A stretch of 64,000 nt of DNA from JAAFHB01 sp963675995 (GTDB lineage: Bacteria > Bacteroidota > Bacteroidia > Bacteroidales > Prolixibacteraceae). The notes under the pieces were generated by a model that saw only the letters and a list, made by a program, of their open reading frames with translations, did no database searches and was not told the DNA's origin. Made by a program: the position numbers and the translations under genes. Below are positions 24,548-39,500 of the stretch, piece by piece (the first letter of the stretch is position 1; each line of letters opens with the position of its first letter). The stretch is taken from assembly GCA_963675995.2 (NCBI GenBank), contig CAXXIY010000001.1:1178001-1242000 (forward strand), read 5' to 3'.

Positions 24548-27500
24548 AAACCCTTACCCTTTCCGATTCTTTGCAAAAAAGTGATTCTGCCGAATCCTAC
24601 GGTAGTGATTTGCATCGCATGTCAGCTTTAGATACCCCTTCGCGGTTTACCCCGCTGGATTCGAACGGTACAAAACAAAATATCTTCAGAAGATTTCTGG
24701 GGTCTGCAAAAGTGTTGGCTTTGGTGCTGATATTTTTGTTTTCGGCTGCGATAGTGCAGGCGAATGTTACAGTAACTGCTGCAACCGGTGGCACAAATAT
24801 TTCTGCGGATAAAGCTGCAAACTCAACAAATCCTGCTGGTGGAACCTGGACTACGTTAGGAAATATCGTAATCAATGAGAATAATAATGCTGATCTTGGT
24901 TTAGTGAATGGATCTGCAAGGACCTTAATTCTGACTGCACCAACAGGATGGAATTTTTTAGCAGGTACAGGTACAGTTACCACGAATGGTGCAGACGTTA
25001 CTGGAACACCTTCTATAAGTGTTACATCCACTACCATTACAATTTCACTCATTGGGGATACTTCACCCACTAGTGAAGATGATCAGATTACTATTTCAGG
25101 TATACAGGTTAAAGCTACTGATGGCAGTTCCTTACCATCCACTGGCCAGATATACAGATCTTCAACCAATGCTGGTTCACTTTCGGTTTCGGGCGTTACT
25201 AATACATCAAATACCAGTGGTTCAGGTGGAACTAATTTTGGTTCATTATCTCAAACAGCAGGTGCTGGTACAAAATTAGTATTTTCGACTCAACCAGGAG
25301 GAGGTACAGGTGGCTCAAATTTATCGACTCAACCAGTTGTAACAATTCAGGATCAATTCAGTAATACTGCAACGTCTGCGACCAATTCAATAACACTTGC
25401 AATTGGGACGAATCCATCTTCGGGAACCCTAACGGCAACAACAAACCCTTTGACAGCGACAAGTGGTGTCGCAACTTTTGCTGGTGTGAAGATTGATAAG
25501 GCAGGTACCGGATATACTTTAACTGCTACATCGGGGACATTAACATCAGCAACAAGTAGCGCTTTTAATATTACTGTTGGTACTGCGAGTAAATTGGCCT
25601 TTACCACGCAACCAGGCGGTGGCACAGGAGGTGTTGCGTTTGGAACCCAACCCGTTGTAACCATTCAGGATGCAGGGGGAAATACGGTCACGGGTGCAAC
25701 GAATACGGTTACATTGGCGATTGGTACCAATGCCGGTCCGGGAGGAGTATTAACGGCGCCCACCAGCCCTTTAAGTGCAACAGGTGGAGTGGCAACTTTT
25801 TCAGGTGTCAGCATTAATAAAGTAGGTACAGGCTATACACTAACTGCCACAGCGTCTGGATTAACACTTGCAACAAGTACTGCTTTTGATATAACTTTAG
25901 GACCCGCTGTTAAATTAGGATTTACGACTGAGCCCGGCGGAGGTACGGGAGGCGTTGTATTTGGAACGCAACCCGTTGTTTCCGTTCAGGATGCCGGTGG
26001 TAATACCGTCACAGGCGCTACAGATATCATTACACTGGCAATTTTGTCAAATCCATCGGCAGGAGTGCTTACCGCACCAACCAGCCCATTAACAGCTGTT
26101 AGCGGTGTTGCCTCATTTACTGGCGTAAAAATAGATAAAGCAGGTACGGGATATACGTTAACCGCGACTTCCGGAACATTAACTGCTGCAACCAGCGCAT
26201 CTTTTAATATAACAGTAGGACCTGCTGCTAGTCTGGTATTTACTACGGAACCAGGCGGAGGCACAGGAGGTGTAGCATTTGCAGTACAACCAGTTGTGAC
26301 AGTTAGGGATGCCGGAGGAAATACAGTTACCGGCGCGACTAATGCAATAACATTGGCGATTGGAACAAATGGAGGACCCGGTGGAGTTCTTACAGCGCCA
26401 ACAAGTCCTTTAACTCCGACAAGTGGAATTGCAACTTTTACTGGTGTGAATATAGATAAAGCGGGTACCGGATATACATTAATTGCCTCGTCGTCGGGAT
26501 TACCTGATGCAACAAGTTCTGCTTTTGACATTACTGTTGGTCCGGCGGCCAAATTAGCCTTTACGACACAACCAGGCGGAGGAACCCCCGGAACAGTCTG
26601 GACCATCCAACCGGTGGTAACCATCCAGGATGCCGGTGGAAATACGGTAACTACTTCTACAGATGCTGTGACTCTGGCGATTGGAAACAATGCCGGTCCG
26701 GGAGGAGTACTGACAGCTCCAACCAGCCCGTTATCAGCCATTAGTGGTGTCGCAACTTTCACTGGTGTGAAAATAGACCTTACAGGTTCAGGTTATACTT
26801 TAACCGCCTCCTCCGGAACATTAACTGCTGCAACCAGCGACCCCTTTAACATTGCCGGGGCCCCTACAAAATATATTGTTACCTCAAGTGATTATGCTCC
26901 CAAGGCAGGAACGATTGTGACCATAACGGCCCAATTGGCCGATGTGTCTGGTATCGCAGTTGGTATTGCCGGGAAAACGGTAACCTGGAGTAAATCGGAT
27001 TTGGTGAACGGCTCTTTCTCCGCTCCGACCTCTACCACCGATGCAAGTGGCACTGTAACTGTTAATTTTACAGTTCATACGGTATCCGGAACAGCGACAA
27101 CAGTTACCGCAACAGATAACACAACGCCCACGGCGTTAACCGGCACTTCAACGTCAATAACGACAGTTGCGAATGACGCTTCCAAGCTTGCCTTTACCAC
27201 CCAGCCGGGAACAGGAACGGGAGGATCAAATTTGTCAACACAACCTGTTGTTACAGTTGAGGACCAATACGGTAATAAAGTTACTGATGCAGTCAACCCG
27301 ATTACCCTTGCCATTACTTCTCCGGCAGGTGCAACCCTTTCAGCAATAACCAATCCTTTGGCTGCTACTGCTGGGATAGCTACTTTTACAGGTGTTTCCA
27401 TTGATAAGGCAGGTACAGGTTATACCCTTACCGCCTCAACAACAGGTGGAATTATTACCAACGCCATCAGTGATCCTTTTGATATCACAGTAGGTGTTGC

Positions 27501-30500
27501 TGCTAAGTTAGCCTTTACCACCCAGCCTGGTAATGAAGTCCTGGGCTCGGTTCTATCAACTCAGCCTGTAGTTACAATCCAGGATGCCGGTGGAAATACC
27601 GTCACTACTGCAACTGACGCCATTACGCTGGCAATTGCAAATAATGCAGGTCCGGGCGGAGTGCTTACCGCACCAACAAGTCCTTTGGCAGCCATAAGTG
27701 GAGTAGCCACATTTACAGGTGTTTCGATTGATAAAATGGGTACTGGTTACACCTTAAGTGCAACAGATGGGGCAGTTACACCAGCCACCAGTGCACCATT
27801 TAACGTAACTTATGGCCCGCTTGATCACTTCCTTGTGGAAGCAGCAGCCGGTGGTGATATTGCCAGTCAGGTGCCTGGAACTCCTTTCAATATAAAGATA
27901 ACGGCTCAGGATGCGAACAATAATACCGTTGCGAATTTTGTGGGTACCGTAACGATTTCTTCAAACGGAACCCTTTCGGCAGGTAGCGGTGTAACATCTG
28001 CATTTACTGCAGGTGTTTTAACAGTAAACGGAATAACTTTTATCAATGTGGCCACAGGAAGTTACCACATTACAGCACTTCAAACAGGCGGAAGCATTAC
28101 CTCCGACAGCCATTCATTTACTGTAACACATAATAATACGACCTACTATTCAAGGACTTCAGGTAACTGGAATTCGAATACCACGTGGTCTACTTCGTCA
28201 AGTGGTACTCCTACAAATCCAACAGGAGTCTTTCCAGTTGACGGTGATGCCGTAAATATTCAGTTGGGTAATGTTGTATCATTAACAGCTGATGCCAGCT
28301 GCAGTACAATTGCGATTACCAATACAAATTTCTCCGGGACAAGTACAAGTACTGTTGCGACAGGAACATACACATTAAATGCTGAAAGTATTTCTATCAC
28401 AGCAGGCTCAAGTGGTTCCGGACAAAATCGGTATAGTGCAGTTACTGTTACAACCGGTACAATAAACGTTTCCGGAAACATTACTTTTGGTGGAACCTCT
28501 ACGCGAGCACTTCTTACTTTTAGTGGGGCAGGAACGCTGAATATAGGTGGAAATCTTGGGAATGGTGGAACATTGACGCAATCCACAGGAACGATAAATT
28601 ACAATGCTGATGGACCACAAACAGTGGGAACCTACAACTATTATAATCTTACTCTTTCTGGTTCAGGATTAAAGACTTTAACCGGCACAAATAATGTTGC
28701 CGGAATTCTTTCTGTGGAAGGAACCGCAACAGAAAGTGGTACTGTTACTTATGGCACAAACTCCACTTTACAGTATAAAACTACCGATAGTCATATCGTG
28801 GGTCCGGAATGGCCAACCTCATTCGCCGGAACTGGCGGTGTGATCGTAAATCTGTCAAGCGGATCACTTTCAGTCAGTTCAGCTAAAGGGATTGCGAATA
28901 ATTCCTCCTTAAATCTTGTAAGTGGACAGTTAGCTACCGGCTCCTTCCTGACCATGAACTCCACCTCTACACTTAATGTAAGCGGTGGAACCCTCTCAGG
29001 TGCTCCGCAGGGTGCAGGAACCTATAATGTGGTCTACACGGGCGGTTCAAAAACTGCAGGTGACGAGCTGATGGGCTCGGGACTCAATAATGTAACCCTT
29101 AACCTTACTTCCGGGACCGTTTCGCTTAATCAGGCGCCAACGATTAAAGGGATTCTAACTTTGACAAATGGTCTATTGGCAACAACTGATACCAATATCC
29201 CAACCCTTACACGGACAACGAACGATGCAATTGCAGGCGCATCGTCTGCCTCTTATATCAGCGGACCGGTAAGCTGGACTTTACCAGTGCTTTCATCCAG
29301 TGTTACCTATACTTTCCCCGTTGGTAAGGGTGGTTCATATCTCCCATTTGCATTGGTTAATCCAACTACATCAGGATCGACTACCGTACAGGTCGAAGCC
29401 TACAATTCAGCGCCGATTGGCGGTTATGATGCTACTTTAACCGAAATAAGTACCTCAGAGTACTGGAGATTAGGCGTGGGTACCCCTGCCAATTTCACCG
29501 ATGCCAATGTTTCATTAACCAAGACATCGATAGGTACTTATAGAGCTGTAGCTGCAAGTGTGGATGGTACTTCCAATTTTACTTCCCTTGACGGAACTGT
29601 CGCCTCCAATACTGTTACAAGCATCATCGATATTAATGGATATCGCTACTTTACGCTTGGGAAAATGCCGGAACACTATATGATTACTTCCAGCAATTAC
29701 GCACCTTTATATGGTACTTCCGGAATAATTATTTCTGCACAATTGGTTGATGGGAATGGAGCCTCCGTAGCTACTTCACCCGTCAGGACAGTTACCTGGG
29801 GACAATCAGATGTTGCTGCAAATGCAGGATCATTTACACCGCTGACAAGTACAACAGATGCCAATGGTCTGGCAACAGTATCATTTACCGCCTCCATTAA
29901 AGCGCCTCGGGCCACCCATATCACAGCAACGGATGGTGTTGCCACAGGAACATCACCTGAGATTAAAACAGTCCCTGGTCCTGCAACTAAGCTGGGTTGG
30001 GGCGTTCAGCCATCCAGTGCGGCAGCAGGTTCAGCAATCCCTGCATTTACCGTGCAGGTTCAGGATGCCGGAAGCAACCTCGTATCCTCTTATGCTTCTA
30101 CGCCAATCTCACTTGTTTTCGCTACGGATGCAGGAGGGGGAAGTACAATAAGCGGAACAAATCCAAAGTCAACCTCAGGCGGAGTTGCAACTTTCGATAA
30201 TATTTCAATCAATAAAGTTGGAACCGGATTCTCATTATTGGCAACCAACGCAGTCGGTTTAACGCAATCGCCCAATTCGGCCTTATTCGATATTACCAAT
30301 GGCATTCCTTCAACAGTTACTTCAACAATAACTGCTACCCCATCAAGTATATTAGCCGATGGATTAAGCACCTCAGTCATTAAAGTGCAGGCGAAGGATA
30401 GCAATGGGAATAATATAACTACCTCAACGGCGGGTCTTGTTGTGACTATTACATCCGATATTGGTACAATTACAGCTACAACGGATAACACCGATGGAAC

Positions 30501-33500
30501 CTACAGTGCAACCTTAACCAGTGCGGTTGTTGCAGGGACGGCTCATCTTGGTTTTACCTTCACGATTGCACCTGCGGAACCAGTAGCAGGTACAAATACA
30601 ACTACGGTGGTATTTACACCCGGAGCATTAGACCACTTTAAGGTCGTTGGTTCAGGATTTGGCGAAGTTGCAATAACTCCCCAGTCAGTTGGAGTTGCAT
30701 TCAATATCAAGATTATTGCAAAAGATGTCAATAACAATACGGTCACCTCTTACACTGGTGGCGTAACGGGTGTTGATATTACTTCAACAGGTACAACAAC
30801 GCCGGCTTCAATACCCACTACTGGTACTTTTACCAATGGCGTGTACGATCCGCAGTCGATTACCTTTGCTGTTGCTGGTAATTTTACGATTACAGCTACT
30901 CAACATTCCAACGGAACAAAATCCGGAACAAGTGACCTGATCTCGGTATCGGTCTCTCATAACCGGTATTCCGTAAATGACGGCCCTTGGAGTAATACAA
31001 GTACCTGGTCTGATATACAGGGCGGTGCGCCAGGAGCAAGTGTACCAACAGGTACAGATGTCGTTTATATCGACGATGCCCACACGGTTAATGTTGATGT
31101 TGACGCGACTTGTGGGGCTGTTATTTTTGCCAACAATACCTCTCAACCTCAAACGAATGTGTTGTCTATCGATGGGTCCCATTCTCTTACTATTAATGGA
31201 GATGTTACACTTCCGAGTGCAACATCTGGCTCAGGAGGGGTTAACCGGTTGGATGTTAACAATGGAACCTTAAATGTTCAGGATGTGAGATTTACATCTA
31301 CCTCAGGATCAAGCAGCACTGCAAGTTTGCACTCATTAACCTTAAACCAGGGAACAATTACTATTACAGGTGATGTGACTACGGATGGGACAAGTAGCGC
31401 AAGCGCGTATGTGATTATCAGTTCTACGGGAACCCTGAACGTTGGGGGAAGCTTTTTCTACACAGGTACAGGTTCTACGCGTTATGTTGGTGGTACGCTT
31501 ACTGCGGCAACAGGTAGTACCGTTAATATTAATGGTGTTGGGGATGCAACTGGCCATCAGTATATTAAAGGAACAACTTACTCAAATATTACGATTTCAA
31601 ATTCACTTTATAAAGATTTTAGCTCACCATCCTCAGGAGGCTGGGGCGGCGGTAGTTCATCACTGATCGTGAATGGTACATTTACAATCCACGATATTGC
31701 GTCCATCAATGTCCTAAGTGGTGCAGTCACTTATGGTACTTCACCAACAGGTTTTGGGACACTCAAATATCAGACTACAAATGCAAGAACTACGACAACT
31801 GAAGAGTGGCCTAGTACCTTTAACAGTGGTAGCGGGGGTGTTATCATTGCCAACACTGCAGGTTCGATAACGCTGGATGCTAATAAAACTTTTTCAGCTA
31901 GTGTACCACTGAACATTAATGCAGGAGGTACTTTAAATACAGGTGGTCGTACGTTGACTTTGGGTGGTAACTTTATTAATAATGGAACCTTCAATGCAAC
32001 TACGTCCAATATTACTGTTAACAATATTGCTACTCAACAAATTGCCGGATTCACTTCAGGATCGTTCACTTTTACCAAACCAAGTGCAACTGCGACACTT
32101 ACAGGAGCAGTCTCTACCGGATTGATCACCTTGAATGGTGCCGGTATTTTGAATACAGGTGGGAAAAATATAACAGGAACTTCTCTGACCTTATCCGGTA
32201 CATCTAATATTACTTTAACAGGTGTTGCCCATACCATACAGTTTGGCGATAGTCATCTTTCAACATGGGGATCATCTGCAATTCTTACGATTACGGGATG
32301 GCAGGGTACTTATTCTGGTACAGCAGGTACGGCAGGAAGAATTTTTGCCGGAACCAATTCTTCCGGATTAACTGTTGCACAGTTGGCCAAGATCAGGTTT
32401 TACGATGGTGTGAAGTATTTCCCGTCAATGATTTTATCAACAGGTGAAGTTGTCCCTACCTTCACAATTACCCCTGGAACAGTGGCACCTCAACCGTTAT
32501 GTGTGAGCGCAACAACAAGTGCAACTGGAACCGTTGATTTTGTCTCAACCTTCTCAGGAGGCACCTCAAGCTATCAGGTAATGCTTTCGGATGCCACAGG
32601 TAGTTTTGCCAGTGCCACGGCGATCAGCTCTGTTTATAATGCGGTGACCTCCTATCCTTCGGGTACAATCACCTTTACAATTCCGGCCGGAACTGCTTCT
32701 TCTACCCATTATAAGGTCAGAGTCGATTGTACAATACCGTCTGCGGTTCCGGGAGCTGAAAGCGCTGAATTTACTGTCTCCAATGGCGTTTTTGATGTGT
32801 CTGGACTCTATTTCAATATCGGTCCGGGTTATCTGACGGCCAACTGGACAAATCCTGGTAATTGCTATGATGATGTTTTGGTTGTAGCGTATAATCAGTC
32901 TATTACCGGTACCCCAAGCGGAGCCTATTCTCCGAATACTGTTTACGGATCAGGAACTCCAATTCTGACCGGTGGCGGATTCCCCGTTTACCAGGGAACA
33001 GGCAATACGGTAACGGTTACAAATCTGACCAATGGTGTTCCCTATTATTTTAAGATCTTTACAAGGCATGGTACCGATTGGAGTGCAGGTATTGAATCTT
33101 CCGCATCTCCTGCCGGAGGTGGTACATCACTGGCAACTGACTATTTTATATCTGCCGGTACGGGAAACTGGACTACTTTATCTACCTGGTTGAGTTCATC
33201 AGATAATGGCGTAACTGTTCCATGGCATGGAGCCAGTTTAATTCCTGATTCTCAGTCAGCTGGAATTAACATCAGGAATGGTCATATCGTAACTGTAAAT
33301 ACGGCTATCAGCATTGACCAGACTACCATTGAGGCTGGAGGTGAGATCGAGCACACTGCGAATACCATTACCTTACTTAACGGTACTGGAACCGATCTCG
33401 ATGTTTTTGGAACTCTCGATAATTCGGCTTCTATTTCTGCCACAGGTGCTCAAATTGTATTTGAAACCGTGGGTACAGGCGGAGGTATTTATGAACATGC

Positions 33501-36500
33501 TTACACCACCAGTGGAGGAACGGTTCCTACAGCTACCTGGAATACAGGGTCTACCTGTCTTATCAAAGGGGCTTTGTCCGGAACAGTTAGTGTTGGAGGT
33601 ATCAATGGTCAAACTTTCTATGATTTAACCTGGAATTGCCCTTCTCAAACCTCCAATTGGGATTTGACAAGTGGATCGGGTACAACTACCATTAATCATA
33701 ATTTTACCGTAATTTCAACAGGTAGCGGATCATTAAGGGTATCACAGGCAAACACATTTAACCTGTTAGGTAACTTTATCGTCACAGGCGGAACCATGAA
33801 TCTTGATCATGCCTCATCTGGTACAGATTCAAATCACCCGACTTATAATCTGACGGGGAACTTTACGAATAGCGGTACGATCATTGCTGATGATTCCGAT
33901 GGAGCAGGGACATTTAATTTTGTAGGGAACGTCTCTACTCCGATCACCCATGTATTTACCAACAGTGGGACGATGGCCTTAAGTAATGGAAATAGTTACA
34001 ACAACGGTGGCAATTTTAATGTCAATGTCCCTAACGGAAGTATTTTGGATATGGGAACCTCTGTTCTTGGAGGTAGTAATAATAACCAGGATGCAAATTT
34101 CACTTTAAGTGCTGGTGGCGGTATTATCACCAAACATATTAGTGGACTTATGCAGGATGGCTCAGCGGGAGCAATCCAGGTGGCCAATAGTGGTGGTTTC
34201 GGTGGTGGAAATGGAAGTATTACCTTCAACAGCGGTGGTGGTTCAGATTTCACTTACAACGGTACAGCAGCCCAGGTATCAGGCGATGGACCTAATGATC
34301 AGAGTGGGGCAAGAACTTTGAGGATTAACAACAATAACGGAGTTACGCTGAATAGTTCTGTCACACTGACAAATGCAGGCGTACTTTACTTAACCTCTGG
34401 GATCTTAACTACCAGCAGTACAAACAGGCTAAACCTGACAAATACGAATGCATCTACTGCAATCGTTGGTGGTTCAAGTTTATCGTTTATTGATGGACCG
34501 GTCAGATGGTCGCTTCCTTCAAGTACAACAACGACTGCTACTTATCATTTCCCTGTAGGAAAAAATACAACCTATCTTCCATTTGATCTGATAAATCCGG
34601 TAACGGGATTTTCTCCATATGCTCAGGTCGAGGCTTTTGATGCAGGATCGGGAGGAACGTTTGATGCGACGTTAGCATCAATTAGTGAAACTGAATACTG
34701 GCAGCTTACAAGAGGAAATCTGACAAACGGTAAAGTATCACTGACCCGCCCAACGTTAATAACTCCGTTGGATGTTATCGGTGCAACTACATCATCACCA
34801 ACTGGTACATACACTACATTAAATGGTACAAAAGGTTCGTATAGTGTTACCGGGTCTGATCTAATTACTAATGGTCCGAATAATTATAATTATTTTGTCT
34901 TCGCCGGGAAGATGCAGTCAATAACGACTGGTAGTATACCTTTCCCATTCTGTGCAGGTTCTACCGCATCTGTTCCATTTACGGTTGACGGAACGTTCTA
35001 CACAGGGAATGTATTTACTGCTCAGCTATCGAATGATAATTTTGTATCCAATATTGTTGATATCGGTACATTAACTCAGACAACAGCTGGAACCATTTCT
35101 GCAACGATTCCATCTGAGACCCCTAACGGAACCAATTTCAGAATCAGAGTGATAAGCAGCTCTCCTGCCAGAACGGGAAGTCTCAATTCAAATGGGGACC
35201 TGGAGAATCAGGCGATAACTGTTATTACTGGTCAATCTACTTTAGGACAGACTCAATGCGTTACGGGGACATTTACTCCGATTACGGTAACAGCTACAGG
35301 ATCAGGAACATTAACTTACCAATGGTACAAAAATTCAACTGCAAGCAATACCTCTGGTACGAGTCTTGGAACTTCCAATGGCGCCGATACTTACAGCTAC
35401 ACGCCACAAGCGACTACGGCAGGTACACTTTATTATTATTGTGTTGTCACAGGAACCTGTTCTTCCGCAACAAGCGCAGTTTCCGGTGCATTTGTTGTTA
35501 ATCCAGCAACCGGCATAACTACTCAATCGACCGATGCGCAAACAACTTGTGTCGGTGTAGCATTCAGCCCGATTACGGTAACAGCTGTCGGTACGAATCC
35601 AAGTTACCAGTGGTTCAGTAATACAACTGCAAGTAACACCCTTGGTACAAGTCTTGGATCTGACAATGGAGCTCAGACAAACAGTTACACACCGGTTTCT
35701 TCGGTGGTTGGTACACTTTATTACTATTGTGTGGTTCATGGAGATTGTGGCACCGATGTGACTAGCGCGGTTTCGGGAGCATTTGTCGTTAATCCGGCAA
35801 CAGCCATAACAGCCCAATCGACTGCTGGTCAAACCACATGTATAACGGTCGCTTTTGCCAATCCGATTACTGTAACAGCTACAGGAACTGCCCCATTAAC
35901 CTATCAATGGTATAGCAATACTACAGCAGTCAACTCAGGTGGTACCAGTCTTGGATCTGACAATGGGGCTCAGACGAATAGTTATACTCCTCAGGTGGCA
36001 GATGCCGGAACGCTCTATTATTATTGTGTGGTTCATGGAGCCTGCGGAGCGGATCAAACCAGCGCAATATCTGGAGCATTTGTCGTTAATCCGGCCACAG
36101 CTATCAGCGCTCAATCAACTGCTGCTCAGACACAGTGTATCAATGGGACATTTGACCCTATTACAGTTACTGCAACTGGAACTAATCTTCATTATCAGTG
36201 GTACTCTAAAGCCACAGCTGAAAATACGGGAGGAGTATCACTTCTGGACGCTAATGGCGCTCAAACCAATAGTTATACCCCTCAAACGACCACAGCCGGA
36301 ACACTTTATTATTATTGTGTAGTCCATGGGGATTGCGGCGCGGATAAAACTACGGATATATCCGGAGCATTTTTGGTCAATCCTTCGACAGCTATAACGG
36401 CTCAGTCAACAGGGACCCAGACACAGTGTGTTACAACAGGTACCTTTACACCGATAACAGTTACTGCAACCGGTGTTGGATTATCCTATCAATGGTATAG

Positions 36501-39500
36501 CAATACTACAGCAGTCAACTCAGGTGGAACATCACTTGGAACTAATAATGGGGCGGATACCTATAGTTATACTCCTCAAACCACTACTGCCGGTACAACT
36601 TATTACTATTGTGTCGTAACCGGAACATGCGGAACGTTAACCACTGCAATTTCAGGAGCATTTATCGTTAATCCTGCAACAGCCATCAGCGCTCAATCGA
36701 CTGCTGCTCAAACAAAGTGTATCAACGGGACTTTTGACCCAATTACTGTTACTGCAACGGGTACAAATCTCTCTTACCAATGGTTCAGCAATACAACGGC
36801 CAATAATTCCCTTGGGACTTCTCTTGGTACAGGTAATGGTGCTCAAACTGATAGTTACACGCCACAAACCACCACCGCCGGCACGCTTTATTACTATTGC
36901 GTGGTCCATGGAGATTGCGGTGAGGATAAAACCACAGACATTTCAGGCGCATTTTTAGTCAATCCTGCAACTTCAATTAGTAGCCAATCGACAGCAGCCC
37001 AAACCCAGTGTATAAATGGAACATTCACCTCCATTTCTGTAACTGGAGCTGGTGTAGGATTAACTTATCAGTGGTTCAGCAACACTACGGCCAGCAATTC
37101 TGGAGGAATTAACCTTGGTTCAGCCAATGGTGCCCAAAGCGACACTTACACTCCGCAAGCTACGGTAGCAGGTACAACCTACTACTATTGCGTAGTGACC
37201 GGTACCTGCGGTAGTGCAACCAGTGCTGTCTCGGGAGCATTTGTCGTAAACCCTGCCACAGCCATCAGTTCTCAGTCGACAGCTGCTCAGACGCAGTGTA
37301 TTAACGGAACTTTTACAGCTATTTCTGTAACTGCAACAGGAACAGGAGTTTTAACTTACCAATGGTATAGTAATACCTCTGCCTCTACATCTGGCAGTTC
37401 AAACCTTGGGGCAGCTAATGGGGCTCAAACCAATAGTTATACACCTCAAACGACTAATGCAGGAACGCTGTATTACTATTGTGTGGTCCATAGCGACTGC
37501 GGTCCAGACGTGACCAGTGCAATATCTGGTGCATTCCTGGTCAATCCTGCGACATCTATTAGTAGTCAATCGACAGCGACACAGACACAATGTATTAATG
37601 GAACATTCTCTTCCATTTCTGTAACCGGAGCGGGAGTTGGATTATCCTATCAATGGTTCAGCAATGCTTCTTCAAGCAATTCAGGAGGAAGTAATCTTGG
37701 TTCAGCGAATGGGGCCCAATCCGACACTTACACTCCGCAAGCTACAGTAGCAGGTACGACATACTACTATTGTGTGGTGACCGGAACCTGCGGTAGTGCA
37801 ACTAGTGCTGTATCGGGTGCATTTATCGTTAACCCTGCAACAGCTATCACCTCTCAATCGACGGCTACACAGACGCAGTGTATTACTACAGGAGTCTTTA
37901 CACCAATTACAGTAACTGCAACAGGAGTTGGTACATTAAGCTATCAATGGTTCAGCAATAGCACTGCAAGCAATAGTGGTGGTACGTCACTTGGAAGTGC
38001 AAACGGTGCTCAAACCAGCAGTTATACGCCTCAAACTACCGCTGCAGGAACACTTTATTACTATTGTGTCGTAACCGGAACCTGCGGTGCTGCCACCAGT
38101 GCCGTTTCGGGTGCGTTTATCGTTAATCCTGCGACCTCAATAACCAGTCAGTCTACGGCTACCCAATCACAGTGTGTAACTACAGGTTCATTTACTCCAA
38201 TAACGGTTACGGCATCAGGTGTAGGTGTATTGACATATCAATGGTTCAGTAATGCTACAGCAAGTAATACCGGTGGTACCTCTCTTGGTACGGCAAATGG
38301 TGCAACAACCAATTCTTATACACCACAAACCACTACTGTTGGGACACTCTATTATTATTGTGTTGTAACCGGTGGTTGTGGTCCAGTGACTAGTGCTGTA
38401 TCGGGAGCGTTTATCGTTAATCCTTTACCGACACCGGTTATTTCTGGTTCGGCAACTGCTTGCGCAGGTGAAACTGGATCTGTTTATACAGTAAGCAATG
38501 TCACCGGTCATTCTTATTTATGGTCTGTTTCAGGCGGTACGATTACTAACGGTGCAGGGACTAATTCCATTACTGTGACTTGGGGTACGGGTACTTCCGG
38601 AACAGTAAATGTTACCGAAGAAGTAACCGCAACCGGTTGTACAACAGTCGCAGCTCAACGATCAATTGTTATCAGTCCTTTACCTGCTCCTGCCATCACA
38701 GGATCAGCTTCGGTTTGCGAAGGATCATCTGCGGTCTATAGCGTACCTGCAGTAACCGGTTATACCTATGCTTGGTCTGTTGTCGGAGGTTCAATTACAG
38801 ATGGTGGTACAATTAACGATAATACTGTGACTGTAACCTGGGGTGCCGGACCAACAGGTACTGTGGATGTAACAGTGACTTCTGCCAACCAGTGCGCTGT
38901 TGCAGCTCCTGAACGTACAGTCACAATTAATCCGTTGCCGGTTCCAACGATCACACCCTCTGCTACGAGTATTTATATTGGGACTTATGTGAATGTAACT
39001 TACTCGACTGAACCGGGAATGACCAATTATGTCTGGACTATCAGCGGAATTCAGAATACCGACTATGCGATTGCTACAGGTGGTACAAGTACTGACAATT
39101 CTGTTGTTGTACATTATTTAACACCTGGTGTAACTCAAACCGTTACGGTTAATTACACCAATGGCAATGGGTGTACTGCAACTACTCCGACATCCGTGTC
39201 AACGATAATTAATGCAATGAACACCCTGACTATTGCAGCCAAACCAAAGACCAAAACCTACGGTGAAACCATTACTGGAGGTTCCACAAATAAGGTAGAC
39301 GTTGACTTTGTTGTTGGTGGATTGGTTGAAGGTGAAACAGTTACTTCTGTAACTATTGATTACGGATCTGGCGGTGTAGCAACAGCTGCAGCTGGAAATT
39401 ATTATAAATCTATTACATTAAAAGATGCCGTTGGTACTTTTGATCCAGCGCACTATGCCAGTATTAAATATGTAGAGGCTGATGTTACCGTTAATCCTAA

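Noticed and set aside
24597..25070. Antisense open frame of 157 codons at the start of the adhesin gene (and similar long minus-strand frames, e.g. 25986-26762)
   Set aside because: They mirror Thr/Gly/Ser-rich repeats, giving Val/Pro-rich translations without domains. They come from codon bias of the coding strand.
35230..38424. Regular 291-bp repeats considered as a CRISPR or satellite array
   Set aside because: The repeats are far longer than CRISPR repeats, have no unique spacers, and are in frame in a secreted protein.
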